DNA of 64,000 bases, from NCBI GenBank assembly GCA_963693365.1, contig CAVNZM010000015.1:5952001-6016000 (forward strand), in the 5' to 3' direction. The notes below the pieces were generated by a model. It did not search any database, was not told the origin of the DNA, and was given only the letters and a program-made list of their open reading frames with translations. The first letter of the stretch is position 1, and each line of letters begins with the position of its first letter. This DNA is from Amoebidium appalachense. Lineage: Eukaryota > Ichthyosporea. Both the position numbers and the translations under genes were made by a program. This document shows positions 21,512 to 34,077 of this stretch, in pieces.

Positions 21512-21870
21512 AAGGGGGGGGGGGGGGGGGTCGTTTAGCAGATATATCGACTAGAGTCCCTCATCAGGGGACACATTCACAGTACTTTATTAAGATCGGC
21601 CTTCAAGGCCAAAAAAGCTCAATCTCGAGTAAGATTAGATAGCATTTTATGAGGCCGGCCAGGCCTTAAATACAAAAAGGAGAAAAAACAACACACAGCT
21701 AAACATAGATCTAATATTAGCTAAATCAATCGACACACTGGTACATTGCCTGGAGTAAACAGCATCTATCCCACTGGTACATGTACTGTCATCATCCAAC
21801 CAACACCCGTGTAGTACCTTTGTCAAGCGTTCCTACAATACTACATAAGAGAAGAGAGGGTTATATGTGT
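21186..21870. other. Unique spacer containing an ~80-nt (TG)n and G run
   Basis: (TG)n spans about 21,438-21,508 followed by a G run to 21,530. The remainder is unremarkable and I see no gene. No counterpart was recognised in the right arm, where the tandem array lies next to the TG/CA block. Confidence 0.6.
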
Positions 21871-22041
21871 ACGTGTGTACGTGTGTACGTGTGTGTGTAT
21901 GTGTGTATGTGTGAGGGAGGGAGGGAGGGAGGGTTGGGAGGGAGGGAGGGGAGGGAGGGTTGGGAGGGAGGGAGGGAGGGAGGGGGGAGGGAGGGAGGGA
22001 GGGAGGGAGAGAAAGAGAGAAAGAGAGAGTGTGTGCATGTC

Positions 22042-22076
<35 letters not shown>

Positions 22077-22146
22077 GTGTGTGTGTGAGTGCATACGTGA
22101 GTGTGCATGTGCATGTGCATGTGCATGTGCATGTGCATGTGTGTGT

Positions 22147-22187
<41 letters not shown>

Positions 22188-22655
22188 GGGGGGGGGGGGA
22201 GGGAGGGAGGGAGGGAGGGAGGGAGGGAGGGAGGGAGGGACGGAGGGAGGGAGGGAGGGAGGGTTGGGGGGGGGGGGGGGGGGGGGGAGGGAGGGAGGGA
22301 GGGAGGGAGAGAAAGAGAGAGAGACAGTGTGTGTGTGTGCATATCTGTATGTGTGTGTGTGTGTGCGTGTTTGCGTGTGTGTGTGTGTGTGCATATGTGA
22401 GTGTGCATGTGCATGTGTGTGTGTCTGTGTGTGCATATGTGCATGTGTGTGTGTGTGTTTGTATGCGTGTCTGTGTCTGATGTGTGGATGTCTGTGTATG
22501 TTGTGTGTGTGTGTATGTCTGTGTGTGTGTATGTGCTCAGTTGAAAGGGAAGGGGGGGAGAGGGGGGATGCACCGTGTGTGTGCATGTGTGCACGTGTGT
22601 GTGTGTGTGCTCTGTGGAGAGGGGAAGGGGAGGGGGGAAATGCACCGTGTGTGTG

Positions 22656-22711
<56 letters not shown>

Positions 22712-22854
22712 TTGTGTGTTTGTCTGTGTGTGCATGTCTGTGTGCGTCGTGTGTGGTGTGTGTGTGTATGTGCATGTCTGTGCATGTGTGCATGTGCTCG
22801 GTGGAGAGGGAAGGGCAAGGGGGGGATTCGTGTCCGTGCATGTGTGCATGTGTG

Positions 22855-22919
<65 letters not shown>

Positions 22920-23144
22920 ATGTATGTGTGTGTGTATGTGCTCAGTTGAGAGGGAAGGGGGGGGGGGGGGGATGCACCGTGTGTGTGCATGTGTGCACGT
23001 GTGTGTGTGTGTGTGCTCTGTGGAGAGGGATGGGGAGGGGGAGGAAATGCACCGTGTGTGTGCATATGTGTGTGTGTCTCTCTGTATGTGTGTGTGTGTG
23101 TGTTGTGTGTTTGTGTGTGTGAGCATGTCTTTTTGTGTGTGTGT

Positions 23145-23196
<52 letters not shown>

Positions 23197-23337
23197 GGTG
23201 TGTGTGTGTGTCCCGGTGTGCATGTGCGTGCGTGTGTGTGAGTGCATGTTTTTGGAGTGCATGTTTTTGCATTGTGTGCGAGCATGTGGATGCCTTGGTG
23301 AGAACAAGATTGGACGGTGTCGAATGCTGTGTGTGTT

Positions 23338-23370
<33 letters not shown>

Positions 23371-23400
23371 CTGTGTGCGTGTGTGTTTTTTTGGGGGGAG
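21871..23400. repeat. 1.5-kb (TG)n / (GGGA)n / CATGTG low-complexity block
   Basis: The block alternates (TG)n, (GGGA)n, GTGCATGTGCATG and short purine islands such as GAGAGGGAAGGGG. The same pattern, inverted, is at 30,180-31,221 and 43,043-43,300. Frames of up to 486 codons here are Cys-Val, Arg-Glu-Gly or His-Thr repeats with no domain and are artefacts of repeat periodicity. Confidence 0.93.
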
Positions 23401-24560
<1,160 letters not shown>

Positions 24561-24593
24561 CCTGTATTATCCTTCATGATACTTCAAGTTTTA

Positions 24594-25090
24594 TACCCTA
24601 CAGCTTACACAGGATGTAGGCTGGTGAAAGGTTTAATGGTAGGACGTTCGGTGACGTTTGTACCACGGACCACGGGAACATCTTCCCCAGGAACAGTATT
24701 CAAAACAAAGAACTTTTATATTTTGGTTTTTTTATAAAAATATTTTCTGTAAACCGTGATGGTGTCCGATATCAACAGGCTTTGTTTCATGTTTAGCAGC
24801 GCGTCGCTGCCCGCAACGGCACACGACAAAACACCAGATTCCAAGACAACCGAGTATTGCCAGGAAACAAAACACAATAGCAGCGAGCACACAGTTTAGC
24901 AGATCAGCAGGCAACACTAGCACCTACAGCACGCTATTTTTCTTTTTTTAGGGTCCCTAAAGGTATACCCTACAGCTACACAGGAGTAGGTGGTGAAAGG
25001 TTTAATGGTAGGACGGTGACGTTTGTACCACGGACCACGGGAACATCTTCCCCAGGAACAGTATTCAAAACAAAGAACTTTTATATTTTG
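24594..25090. mobile_element. Decayed A repeat flanked by ~125-bp direct repeats
   Basis: 24,594-24,723 and 24,966-25,090 are near-identical direct repeats, from TACCCTACAGC to ACTTTTATATTTTG. Between them, about 24,724-24,965, lies a severely shortened YR-element A repeat of the copy B subfamily (GTGTCCGATATCAACAGGCTT, TTTAGCAGATCAGCAGGCAAC, AGCACCTACAGC). It is recognisable but riddled with small deletions. Confidence 0.75.
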
Positions 25091-25099
25091 AGGTGCTAA

Positions 25100-26310
25100 A
25101 AACGTGAGGACCATTTGTTATGGCCGTTGCCCTTCTCAATCTTGGTACGGAAATGCACCCATAATAAGTAACTGCAAATGTATTGTATATGACGTGTGTA
25201 TATCGTACAGGTACTGGTAGTATATTGATAGTACCTCCTACGTAATGATTTGTTCGCAATCGAACATACTGGCAGTATATACTGAGACTATAACCAATAT
25301 ATGGTGTCCTTAGCTGTGTCCGTATTGGTGACAGTATTATAGATGTATTCGTGACATTGCCAATACCACTTGTGCCTTAGATATTCGCAATAGGATAAAA
25401 GTTTTCTTGCTATATCATGTTTATGTTTTACTAATATGGATGTGATATGGGTAGGATATGATCTACATAATGTCAGTATATGTCCACCCTAATACCACGG
25501 TATTAGCAATGTACTGCGCATACAAGGACTACACTCCGAACATGTTTGTTGAACATGTGTTGGCAATACATTCACAATATTGCAACTACATAGGTAAAGT
25601 GACCTGATCTTTCATCCCCAATATTTTACCAATATATTGGCAATAAAATACACGCCCCATATTTTCGGTTGCTTTTAGGCTATTGATAATAGGTGCATAA
25701 TAGTCTTGATATTGTGACGGATACATTGGCAATACATTTCGACCGAATTGAGATCCTATTATAATCATATCATAACCCTATAACCAATAGCGACATTATG
25801 TTTGTATCGGCCATATGGGACATATGGGTTGGGTATATTGCCAATATCCCGAAATGGTCAGGAAGAATACATTCATAATATATTGGCAATAGTCTTGCCA
25901 CGTTGGACAATACCCTAATTTGACACAAAATTGTCCTACATTTTATATATTCATAACGTATTGACAATACTCCGCAAGCAATAGTATAATACCGAATAAG
26001 TACATTGACAATATCGAAATTGTATTGTTAATAGGCACACGTACACGCATTTTGGGATATTGCCAGTACATTACTCATACGGTATATAGTTATTGGTGGT
26101 AGACCTGACATGGTATGACAATAATATAAAAATATTATGCCGATATTACGTCAATATTACAGTTCTATTACACTTCTATAGCGTCTCTACCACAGAAAAT
26201 TTCTACTCGCAATACATTGGCAATGGATAATTGATATTACTTCAGTATTAATCTGGTGTTTTTACGATATTGGCAATAGATAATAGCCTCACAATATTGG
26301 CAATACCACG
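25100..26310. repeat. AT-rich region studded with TATTGGCAATA-like palindromic motifs
   Basis: At least a dozen occurrences of (T)ATTGCCAATA/TATTGGCAATA or one-base variants are irregularly spaced, for example near 25,362, 25,561, 25,627, 25,725, 25,838, 25,880, 25,955, 26,065, 26,211, 26,268 and 26,294. No tandem period and no gene is apparent. Confidence 0.7.
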
Positions 26311-26470
26311 GGGAAGTTTGCTGATGTAAATAACGCCTGAAGTAGTCGACCATAGGGAAGTGGGAGTCCTCGAGTCGCCAACTTATGCCAAAGCAAATTC
26401 TTCGGAACCGTGTCGTAGGCATTCTTAAGGTCATGAAGCAAACCTCGCGATATCCCGAACGGAAGTGTCG
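26289..26470 (-). pseudogene. Non-LTR (LINE-type) reverse transcriptase fragment
   Basis: The translation reads LLHDLKNAYDTVPKNLLWHK followed by LATRGLPLPYGRLLQALF. It matches the first conserved palm region of LINE reverse transcriptases, where (F)LDLKKAFDxV carries a catalytic aspartate and is followed by a helix and a GLP/GIP turn. Only this segment is present: no YxDD motif, endonuclease or poly-A tail was found. The frame is open for 113 codons (26,289-26,627), but homology is evident only in the C-terminal half. Likely a relic. Confidence 0.65.
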
Positions 26471-26559
26471 TGTAAAAGAAGAGATGAGTATAGCACGAAT
26501 AAGCATGCCGAAAACCGCCCGAATGTTCTCGTCTCGCGGGGTCTGACTCACACGCTGGT

Positions 26560-27300
26560 TGGACAAACTTCCGGCTAGTCCAGTGATGCCTATATCGGTC
26601 TATTTTTGGAATGTGCGGGAACAACAAAACAGTTACACCATATTCTCATCAGACCCACCACACCTTTGTTGGTTAGTTGAAACATGTTTTACAATCACCA
26701 TCAGCCAGCAATCCAATTGTCTGATGGTACGCAGTATTCACCCAATCACGATGCCGAGGTAGCCGAGCCAACCAGCTGTAGCATCAATGCCAATGTCAAC
26801 GGATACCAGCTCCATTGTTTATCGCACGGGTCACATTTTTATCTCCCCTCACCTCGGAACGGAGGACACATCTACGGTCACTTCCCCGTCACAGCAACAC
26901 GGACTTTATTTTCTATGCACCGATCTCCCAAGTTCACTCCACCATCCCACTCACCGGCGTCCCTACAATAGCAGGCCGTGCCTACCAAGCAGTCCAAGCA
27001 TGCTACCTCACCCTACAGATGAGGCACCACGACGGACTGGTTGCTCCATTTGGCATCATCCGTTCGTTTCTCCACTCCGAGTTCACTATCTACTGCGTCA
27101 GACCACAAGCCTATTATCATTCAAATTTCCACTCCTGTTTCTCCACACAGTTTGTGTAACTAAACGCCTTATTGCTCGCAAACAAGAGTGAACTCAATCG
27201 GCTTAGTATCAAAGTGCCTAAAGGAGATTCACCTCACCCTCCTGCAGGCCGTGCAGGATGCCGAAGCAGAGGGACCCACCCAGAGGTATTTATTCTCTCT
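26560..27300 (+). other. Region with modest open frames, no recognised gene
   Basis: Two overlapping frames (26,684-26,971 and 26,815-27,159; 95 and 114 codons) have non-repetitive composition. They lack recognisable motifs, and they disagree on frame. This may be a degraded transposon coding region. Confidence 0.25.
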
Positions 27301-27365
27301 CATCTATGAACAGTGATAGTGTGGTCGTAGTGTCGAATATCCCTATGTTGGGTTACGATCATCTC

Positions 27366-27996
27366 TCACCTAGACCACTTAGGCCAAACTCCTCCGTTAC
27401 TCCTCAAGAGTCTAGGCCGTTGCCCCAAAGAACGACCCACACCCACCGGACGCTGGTTGATGGCCGTCAGCGCGGCGCACACCCCGGAGGTGGGGTGTTT
27501 GTTGTCAGCGTGATGTTGCGCACGGCGTGCTCGCAGGAAAGCCCGCCCGTGCGTGCGCACAGCGAGGGAAGCGTCGGGCGTGTGGGGGCAGGCTGTGTGG
27601 GCGTCTGAGTGTGCAGCTGCGTCCAGCTCGCTCCCTTGTCCAGCAGCACCTGCAGCCCGTTGGCTGGCGGCAAACCGCACCATGATGTCCACCAGGCCGT
27701 TCCCGTGCCCGCTCGGGGGTACCCCACCGTGCCGAGCACCGTGCCACTGGCACCGAGTAGAGCCCGGACGCGACTGGTACTCGTCGAACGTCAGCGGTAC
27801 ACCAGGCTGCAGTGAGCCCGCATAACTGGTGTCCTCCTTGTCGTACCGCGAGTTTGTGCCCGACGTGAACAGCGGCTGCGGCGGCCGAAACCAATTGCCC
27901 ACAAGGCATCGGCACCGCTGTTCGTGCCGTCGCCGGCCCCATCAGCAATCTCCCCCCCTCGTAACCCCACCGAAGACCTCGTCGATGGGTTGGCAC
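27366..27996 (-). pseudogene. Possible degraded ankyrin-repeat coding sequence
   Basis: Minus-strand frames show fragments with ankyrin flavour in different phases: LQVLLDKGAS, GSELDAAAHSDAHTA, NGLVDIMVRFAA and DNKHPTSGVCAALTAINQ. None forms a complete 33-residue repeat, and the pieces would need several frameshifts. GC content is higher than in the neighbouring AT-rich DNA. The assignment is tentative. Confidence 0.2.
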
Positions 27997-27999
27997 TGG

Positions 28000-28830
28000 T
28001 TTAGGACTGTCTAATGGATGGGTTTAGGGTTTTGAAGGAAAAACCTCCAAACCCGTCGACGACGTCGTAGACCGTCGGGGAGTGGTTTACGACCCCTTTA
28101 GGGATGACCGAATATTGGGACGCCCAAGATACCCAACCACACCATGAGGGCACCAAAGACCCTAACCCCAAATATACACTGATGTCGTGCACACCAAAAA
28201 CTCACCCAAAAACGAAAAAAAAACGAAAAACCCAAAACCCAAAGATGAAAAAGGCACCCCCTCGAAAAAAGGAAAGTCGAAGATGGTTACAATTCCATAT
28301 GAATTCCGACAACCATTAGTTGTGTAAACCCCCCCCCCCCACGAATGAATGCTCTGCACACCCAACGTAAGACTGTAATGGACGTCTGAAAACCCGCTAT
28401 TGGATTGTTTACACGGCACACCTCCGGATTACGACATCATAAGGTTGTCTTGCTGCACCCCCACGGAAGACTGTCTTAAGACGTCGGAAACAACTGTTGA
28501 ATGGATGGGTTTACAATATCCATAGGAATGTCCTCGACAACCATTAGTTGTCGTAAACCCCCCAGAGTGCGACATCGTAACATGCTCGGGCGACACCCAA
28601 CGTAAGACTGTCAATGGACGTCTGAAAACCTGCCTAATGGATTGGTTTACAGTATCCATTTGAAGGTCCACGACACACCATGTATGTCGTAAACACCTGC
28701 AAATTACGACATCGTTAGATGATATTATGATGCCCCATCGTAAGACTGTCATTAGACGTCTGAAAACCCCGCCTGATGGATGGGTTTACCGTATCGATAG
28801 GAAGGTCATGGCAGGCCATGTTGAAATCAC
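28000..28830. repeat. Diverged satellite (inverse orientation of 6.0-6.65 kb family)
   Basis: Units contain GGATGGGTTTAC, TATCCATAGGAA, TGTCGTAAACCC and GTAAGACTGTCAATGGACG with a spacing of about 130-280 bp (starts near 28,016, 28,402, 28,502, 28,638, 28,777). Reverse-complemented, the motifs match 6,171-6,570. Confidence 0.7.
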
Positions 28831-29158
28831 ATAAATTAGCACTGGTAGTAAAAAGCCAAGCTGAGTGTACATTTTAATTGAGAATCTGGAGGGGCTGCTG
28901 TATAGCTATATGATACCACTATCATTAGGCAGATATGTGTAATATAGGTGTTAATAATTTTCTTGTAAAATTGTAAATAATAACTGGTGGCACGGCCTTC
29001 TGGATACATATAACCGTTATGGATGTTTTATGGGGGTTTCGTGGGAATGCTGGCATACTTGAAAGAGAATACATAAGAGAACGAATCGGATGCTGAGGGG
29101 GTACAACAACTAGCAGAGTTTGTGGGTGCCTGGAACGGCACTGATTATAGTAGGGATA
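28831..29158. other. No feature seen
   Basis: AT-rich single-copy sequence without coding signal or recognisable repeat. Confidence 0.5.
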
Positions 29159-29625
29159 ATTAGACCCCCCACACAGAGAACTGCCTAATGCAAAGTTTGG
29201 TTGTGCTCCCAACAATCCCCTGCACGTTATTAACTGTTGAATCCCCCCTTTTCCCTATGTATTATAGCGCATTTTGCCTAATATGGATGTACAACGGTTA
29301 ATAACTTTCCCCACAGAAATGGGGAGACAGTCCGACCTGATGCGGTTTTGTTAGACCCCCCACACAGAGACACTCCCTCATGCAAAGTTTGGTTGTGCCC
29401 CCATCAATCCCCTGCACGTTATTAACCGTTGAATTCCCCCCTTTCCCTATGTATTACAGCGCATTTTGCCTAATATGGACGTACAACGGTCAATAACTTT
29501 TCCCACAGAAATGGGGGGACAGTCCGACGGTCGGACCGGTTTTGTTACATTAACCACACAGAGAAACTGCCTAAAGCAAAGTTTGGTTGGGCCCCATCAA
29601 TCCCCTGCACGTTATTAACCGTGCA
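29159..29625. repeat. Tandem repeat, ~192-bp unit, 2.4 copies
   Basis: Units begin near 29,159, 29,351 and 29,545. They share CCACACAGAGAAACTGCC, GCAAAGTTTGGTTGTGC, CCCCTGCACGTTATTAAC and GCGCATTTTGCCTAATATGG; the third is truncated. Confidence 0.9.
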
Positions 29626-30049
29626 AATGTATCCATCTTGTAGTATCCACCTTTCGGTGGTTCACATGTCTACGGTGTAATAAAGATGTCCAAACATAGT
29701 CCATAAGAAGCCTATGTATATCCAGGGCCACCCCAAGACTGTACAATACATCAATTACTGTCGTAAAAGATATATCGTACGGAAAGAGAGAAAACGAGAA
29801 CGACACAAACACCGCAGGAACTATCAAAATGATACAGTACTCACCTGCAAAATGAATGCATGCAGAGTTGTATATGATCGGCATGCAGTATTTTGAGCCG
29901 CCCCAGCCCAGCGACCCCCCCCAGAGGGCCCAGAAAGAACGCCACGCCTGCTTTTTTTGTGATATACTAATAAATGCACTAGAGCGGGAGAACGGTACAA
30001 CGTGAGGGGGGGGGGGGGTCGTAGTGGGAAGGAGGGAAGACAGGGGGGG

Positions 30050-30089
<40 letters not shown>

Positions 30090-30179
30090 ACACGTACGTT
30101 CTCGCTCCTTCATCTCGTTGAGTGAGTCCTTTTAGAATGTATTTCCGTTTATTTTTACACATATCGCCACACCGGCGAC
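29626..30179. other. Spacer with G runs; no gene supported
   Basis: Single-copy DNA precedes G runs at 30,008-30,018 and 30,052-30,086. One frame (29,824-30,300, minus) is mostly poly-Pro and Cys-Val translation of repeats and is not accepted. Confidence 0.5.
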
Positions 30180-30188
30180 ACAGCCCCG

Positions 30189-30223
<35 letters not shown>

Positions 30224-30347
30224 CAACACACACAGCACGATACCGTCCAACTTGCTCTTCCCAAGGCATCCACAGCCGCACACAATGCAGAAACATGCAC
30301 TCACACACACGCACGCACACTGGCACACCGGGACACACACACACACC

Positions 30348-30429
<82 letters not shown>

Positions 30430-30627
30430 ACACACACACAAACACACAACACACACACACACACATACAGAGAAACACACACACATATGCACACGCACGG
30501 GCATTTCCTCCCCTCCCATTCCCCTCCACAGAGCACACACACACACACACGTGCACACATGCACACACATGGTGCATCCCCCCCCCCCCCCTTCCCTCTC
30601 AACCGAGCACAACACACACACATACAT

Positions 30628-30670
<43 letters not shown>

Positions 30671-31221
30671 CACACATGCACACATGCACGGACACGAATC
30701 CCCCCTTCCCCTTCCCTCTCCACCGAGCACATGCACACAGCACAGACATGCACACACACACACACACCACACACGACGCACACAGACATGCACACACACA
30801 CAAACACACAACACACACACACACATACACACAGACACACACACACACACACACACACATACATGCACACACACGGTGCATTTCCCCCCTCCCCTTCCCT
30901 CTCCACAGAGCACACACACACACACGTGCACACATGCACACACACGTGCATCCCCCTCTCCCCCCTGCCCCAACGAGCACAACACACACACAGACATGCA
31001 CACACACACAACATACACAGACATCCACACACAGACACAGACACGCAACACACACACACACACGCACAAACACACACATGCACATATGCACACACAGACA
31101 CACACACATGCACATGCACACTCACATATGCACACACACACACACACGCAAACACACACACACACACACACATACAGATATGCACACACACACACTGTCT
31201 CTCTCTCTTTTCTCCCTCCCT
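30180..31221. repeat. (CA)n low-complexity block, inverted counterpart of 22.3-23.4 kb
   Basis: Reverse-complemented, the order of islands matches 22,300-23,370, for example a GATGCCTTGG...TTGGACGGT string near 23,290 and near 30,265. The block ends in TCTCCCTCCCTCCCAC, where the copia element is inserted; its continuation is at 43,038. Confidence 0.85.
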
Positions 31222-31226
31222 CCCAC

Positions 31227-31829
31227 TTTGTAATACGTATATTAAATGTAATCTCTAGTTTGTGTTATGTTTCAGTTCATATGCTTAGTGTAAATGCCAC
31301 ACTCCTATTATGTAAAGTGTAGCATCGATCTCCGAACTTTATACTTTAATGTGTTGTATCGGCTTTAATCGTGTGTTGTAATATCGATTAGAATATTTAT
31401 ATTGTGTACACGGATCCACCCACTCAGGGAGAGACGTTAATTTCGTGTGTACATAAATATCTCTGGTTATAGTTATCTATTACTATCTTTTTTTGATCTG
31501 TGCCTCTTTTCCTTCCTCTTTCTCCTTCCTTATTTTCTTTCCTTTCTCTCCTTGTCTTCATGTGTATAGTCGTATTTCTTTTACTAAAATTTAGGTAGAT
31601 TTTTATTAATAGTATTAGGTACAATAGCACAAAATAATGACTTATTTATTATTTCATGTGTTGCCGCTTAACCAATATCAAGGTTAAGTGTGATAGAGTC
31701 TTCAGTATGTATAGAGAAGAAAAAGTCCTATCGTGTACGTCTCCGACGAGAAAGCAAAACAGAAAAAGTAGGTACTGTTGCACTCACCACTGTGTCTCTC
31801 TTTCATCCCAAATACTTATATATTTAACA
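31227..31829 (+). repeat. 5' LTR of the copia element (deletion-riddled)
   Basis: This 603-bp sequence matches the 925-bp 3' LTR. It shares GTTTGTGTTATGTTTCAG, CGGATCCACCCACTCAGGG, CCTATCGTGTACGTCTCC and the ending TTTAACA. It lacks many short stretches and one larger block. Its first bases (TTTGTAATACG) differ from the 3' LTR start TGTTGTAATACG. Confidence 0.9.
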
Positions 31830-32302
31830 GTTAGCAGCCTTTGCACGCTCCCTACACACACTAGAACTAGCGATGTTTTTCAATCATGGATCCAAACAAA
31901 ATGGAAACAAAATAACCAGTGGAAAGGTGAAGGGAAGACTGGCCCGAAGCAACCACCATTTTCAATGGGAAATCATCTCGGAGATGACCGGCACAAAGGT
32001 GCGACTGTGGATGTTGACGCGACACTACGTCCCCCTACCACCGTCGCGGTGACGGGAACCCCCCACGGCACGGACCCGGGACCAAGGAGGCCCGCAATTG
32101 CCCCGCCCAATGAAGAACATCGACCCTTCCGTCCTCACCACCGTTGCCCAGAGAGGACCGGGGGGCCACCCAGGCACCCGAGTCCGCATCCTCACCGTAG
32201 TGGGATGCCGTGCCCCAGCCCGGGAATCACACCACCACCTGAGGCGCAGACCACGGAACCAGCTCCAGTCCCTCCAAGATGAGTCCATTCACTTCACTCG
32301 TC
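31830..32302 (+). pseudogene. Copia leader and 5' part of gag
   Basis: No convincing tRNA primer site was identified directly after the LTR (sequence GTTAGCAGCCTTTGC). The frame ending LQSLQDESIHFTR at 32,302 continues in phase at 37,758 (AEKFFNELTTRDD) if the nested YR element is removed, so this is the interrupted gag. The upstream part is short for a copia Gag and other frames are equally open, so the start is uncertain. Confidence 0.6.
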
Positions 32303-32960
32303 TCTATGAAAAACTACTCCGGGACGTGTGTTGCCTCTAGGGGGACATCCCCTTGGACGAAAGTGAACCTGCAATGGTTGTAAACCACGGCAAGCCCCCA
32401 GTCATCAATTTATTGATCCGTGAGGTCCATGTGCCCAAAAAACGGGGGAAGGCTTCGCCCCGTGAAAAAACAGCACGTATGTGTGGATCAATGGGGGTTG
32501 TGTGTGGGTATAGGTGGGTGGGTGAAAAGGAATATATAGCTGTAAGGCTGTGGATGCTAAACACAGAAGATGTGTTTGTAGCTTGCTGATCTGCTAAAAA
32601 CTGTCGTGCTTATATACCTAAGCCTACCGATCTGAACCAATCAAAAATCGATCTAGTGATATGTGAAATCTGATCCGAACCAATCATAACTCGGTCTAGT
32701 GATCTGTGGTATCTGATGTTTTGACTGGCTAATAGGTGCCCGTGTGCGGGCAGCCAACCGCTAACTGCTAAAACACGAAATGAAGCCTACATGGTTATGT
32801 TGGTATCGAACACCCATCCTACGTGTTTACCCAGAAAAATATTTATGTCAATAATTTCCACAAATAAAACCTCTATGAAAAACTACTCCGGGACGTGTGT
32901 TGCCTCTAGGGGGACATCCCCTTGGACGAAAGTGAACCTGCAATGGTTGTAAACCACGGC
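32303..32960 (-). repeat. B2-C-A2-B1 end block of copy C
   Basis: B2 32,303-32,391, C 32,392-32,522, A2 32,523-32,871 and B1 32,872-32,960. Each matches its counterpart in copy A almost base for base, with an extra A in both B repeats (ATGAAAAACTACTCC). Confidence 0.9.
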
Positions 32961-32989
32961 ACGAGAGCAGTATGCTTGCTCCAAAGGTT

Positions 32990-34021
32990 TCACTTAAGAA
33001 TAGAGGCGAATACACGTGTGGTGGTGGCAGCAATGGAGGCCGGACGAAGTCGGGTATAGATCAGGAAGCAGTCGGAGGACCACCGGCCGAGTTGTTTGAT
33101 CCGGGAGTCGTCGACCCCGGCCTCAGCCAGTGCTGTGGCCCCCCCGATGCGGAGGCTGTGTCCGGCAAACCGGGAGGGTGAGAGGCCTGCCCGGGAGAGG
33201 AGGGCACGGAAATCGGCAGAGAAAGCACTCTTGGTGTAGGGGATGCCACCGAGACTGAAGAGGGGGTCGTCGGGTTGACCGGACGTTGTATCCAGGAACT
33301 GCCGGAGGAGATGGGCTGGGGAGAAGTGGGTGAGGGGCAGGGCAGCTAGGGTGACGTTGACACCTCGGGCCTGTACATCCGTCTTAGAGGTTGGCAGGTG
33401 GAGGGTGGCATGGGACAAAGTACCGGTGGGGGTGTAGCTGAAGGTCACGTCCTTCCGTTTAACGTGACGGGACGGGTCGAAAGAAGTCAGGGTCTTGGAG
33501 GTAAATTCCCCTGAACGGAGGAGACCACAGAAACCGACGATGAGGGCCGTCCATAGCCGGAGATTGGCCGAGGAGGCCTTGGTGGGGCACTGGCCGTGGA
33601 GTAGGTGGAGGTGGGAGGGGAGGAGGGGTTCCCTGGTGGATGAGCGGGGTCGGATGTTGTGAGAAAGCTGCCATCGGCCTACCCCCCGTAGGAACCAGGC
33701 CAGAGACTTGTCGTGGGGGTAGGGAGCAGGGAGGCCCATGTCGAGGTGGAGCCTGGTGATGGCCGAATTGTAGCCGGTTAAGGAAGAGGCCTGTACCCCT
33801 TGTTGGGCACACCAGGCGAGAAAAAGTTGCACGGTGTGTGGGGAGGCCGGGAGGGAGGACCCGGAGGAGGATTGCAGCCGAGATGCCACACAGAAATCGA
33901 TGAACACTTTTTGCACCCGGGAGTAAAAGGCCCGAGAGTCGAGGTTGAGACTCAGGGCCTGGCATTCCTGCAGGGTAGTGGTGGCTCGAAGCAGCTCGGC
34001 CGGAGCAAAGTGGGGGGCCAA
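32990..34021 (-). CDS. Tyrosine recombinase of copy C
   Basis: The 343-aa enzyme has all catalytic residues of the copy A protein (R169, K213, H288, R291, W314, Y322). It differs from copy A at only a few positions, for example R74 to Q and E192 to V. The gene follows the RT stop by a C run ending in AG, as in copy A. It is intact and, with the intact Gag of this copy, makes copy C the best candidate for an active element here. Confidence 0.93.
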   Translation of the reverse strand: MAPHFAPAELLRATTTLQECQALSLNLDSRAFYSRVQKVFIDFCVASRLQSSSGSSLPASPHTVQLFLAWCAQQGVQASSLTGYNSAITRLHLDMGLPAPYPHDKSLAWFLRGVGRWQLSHNIRPRSSTREPLLPSHLHLLHGQCPTKASSANLRLWTALIVGFCGLLRSGEFTSKTLTSFDPSRHVKRKDVTFSYTPTGTLSHATLHLPTSKTDVQARGVNVTLAALPLTHFSPAHLLRQFLDTTSGQPDDPLFSLGGIPYTKSAFSADFRALLSRAGLSPSRFAGHSLRIGGATALAEAGVDDSRIKQLGRWSSDCFLIYTRLRPASIAATTTRVFASILK

Positions 34022-34077
34022 TCTGCCAGTGTTGCTCCGGAACGGGAGATCTGGGGGGGGGGGGGGGGGGGGGGGGG

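Noticed and set aside
21781-23285. Very long overlapping open frames (474-486 codons) on both strands
   Set aside because: They are translations of (TG)n, (CA)n and (GGGA)n and have no domains, codon bias or splice signals.
31656-32282. 208-codon plus ORF spanning the copia 5' LTR and leader
   Set aside because: It runs across the LTR boundary, and its frame does not connect to the downstream gag; the frame that does connect is a different one.
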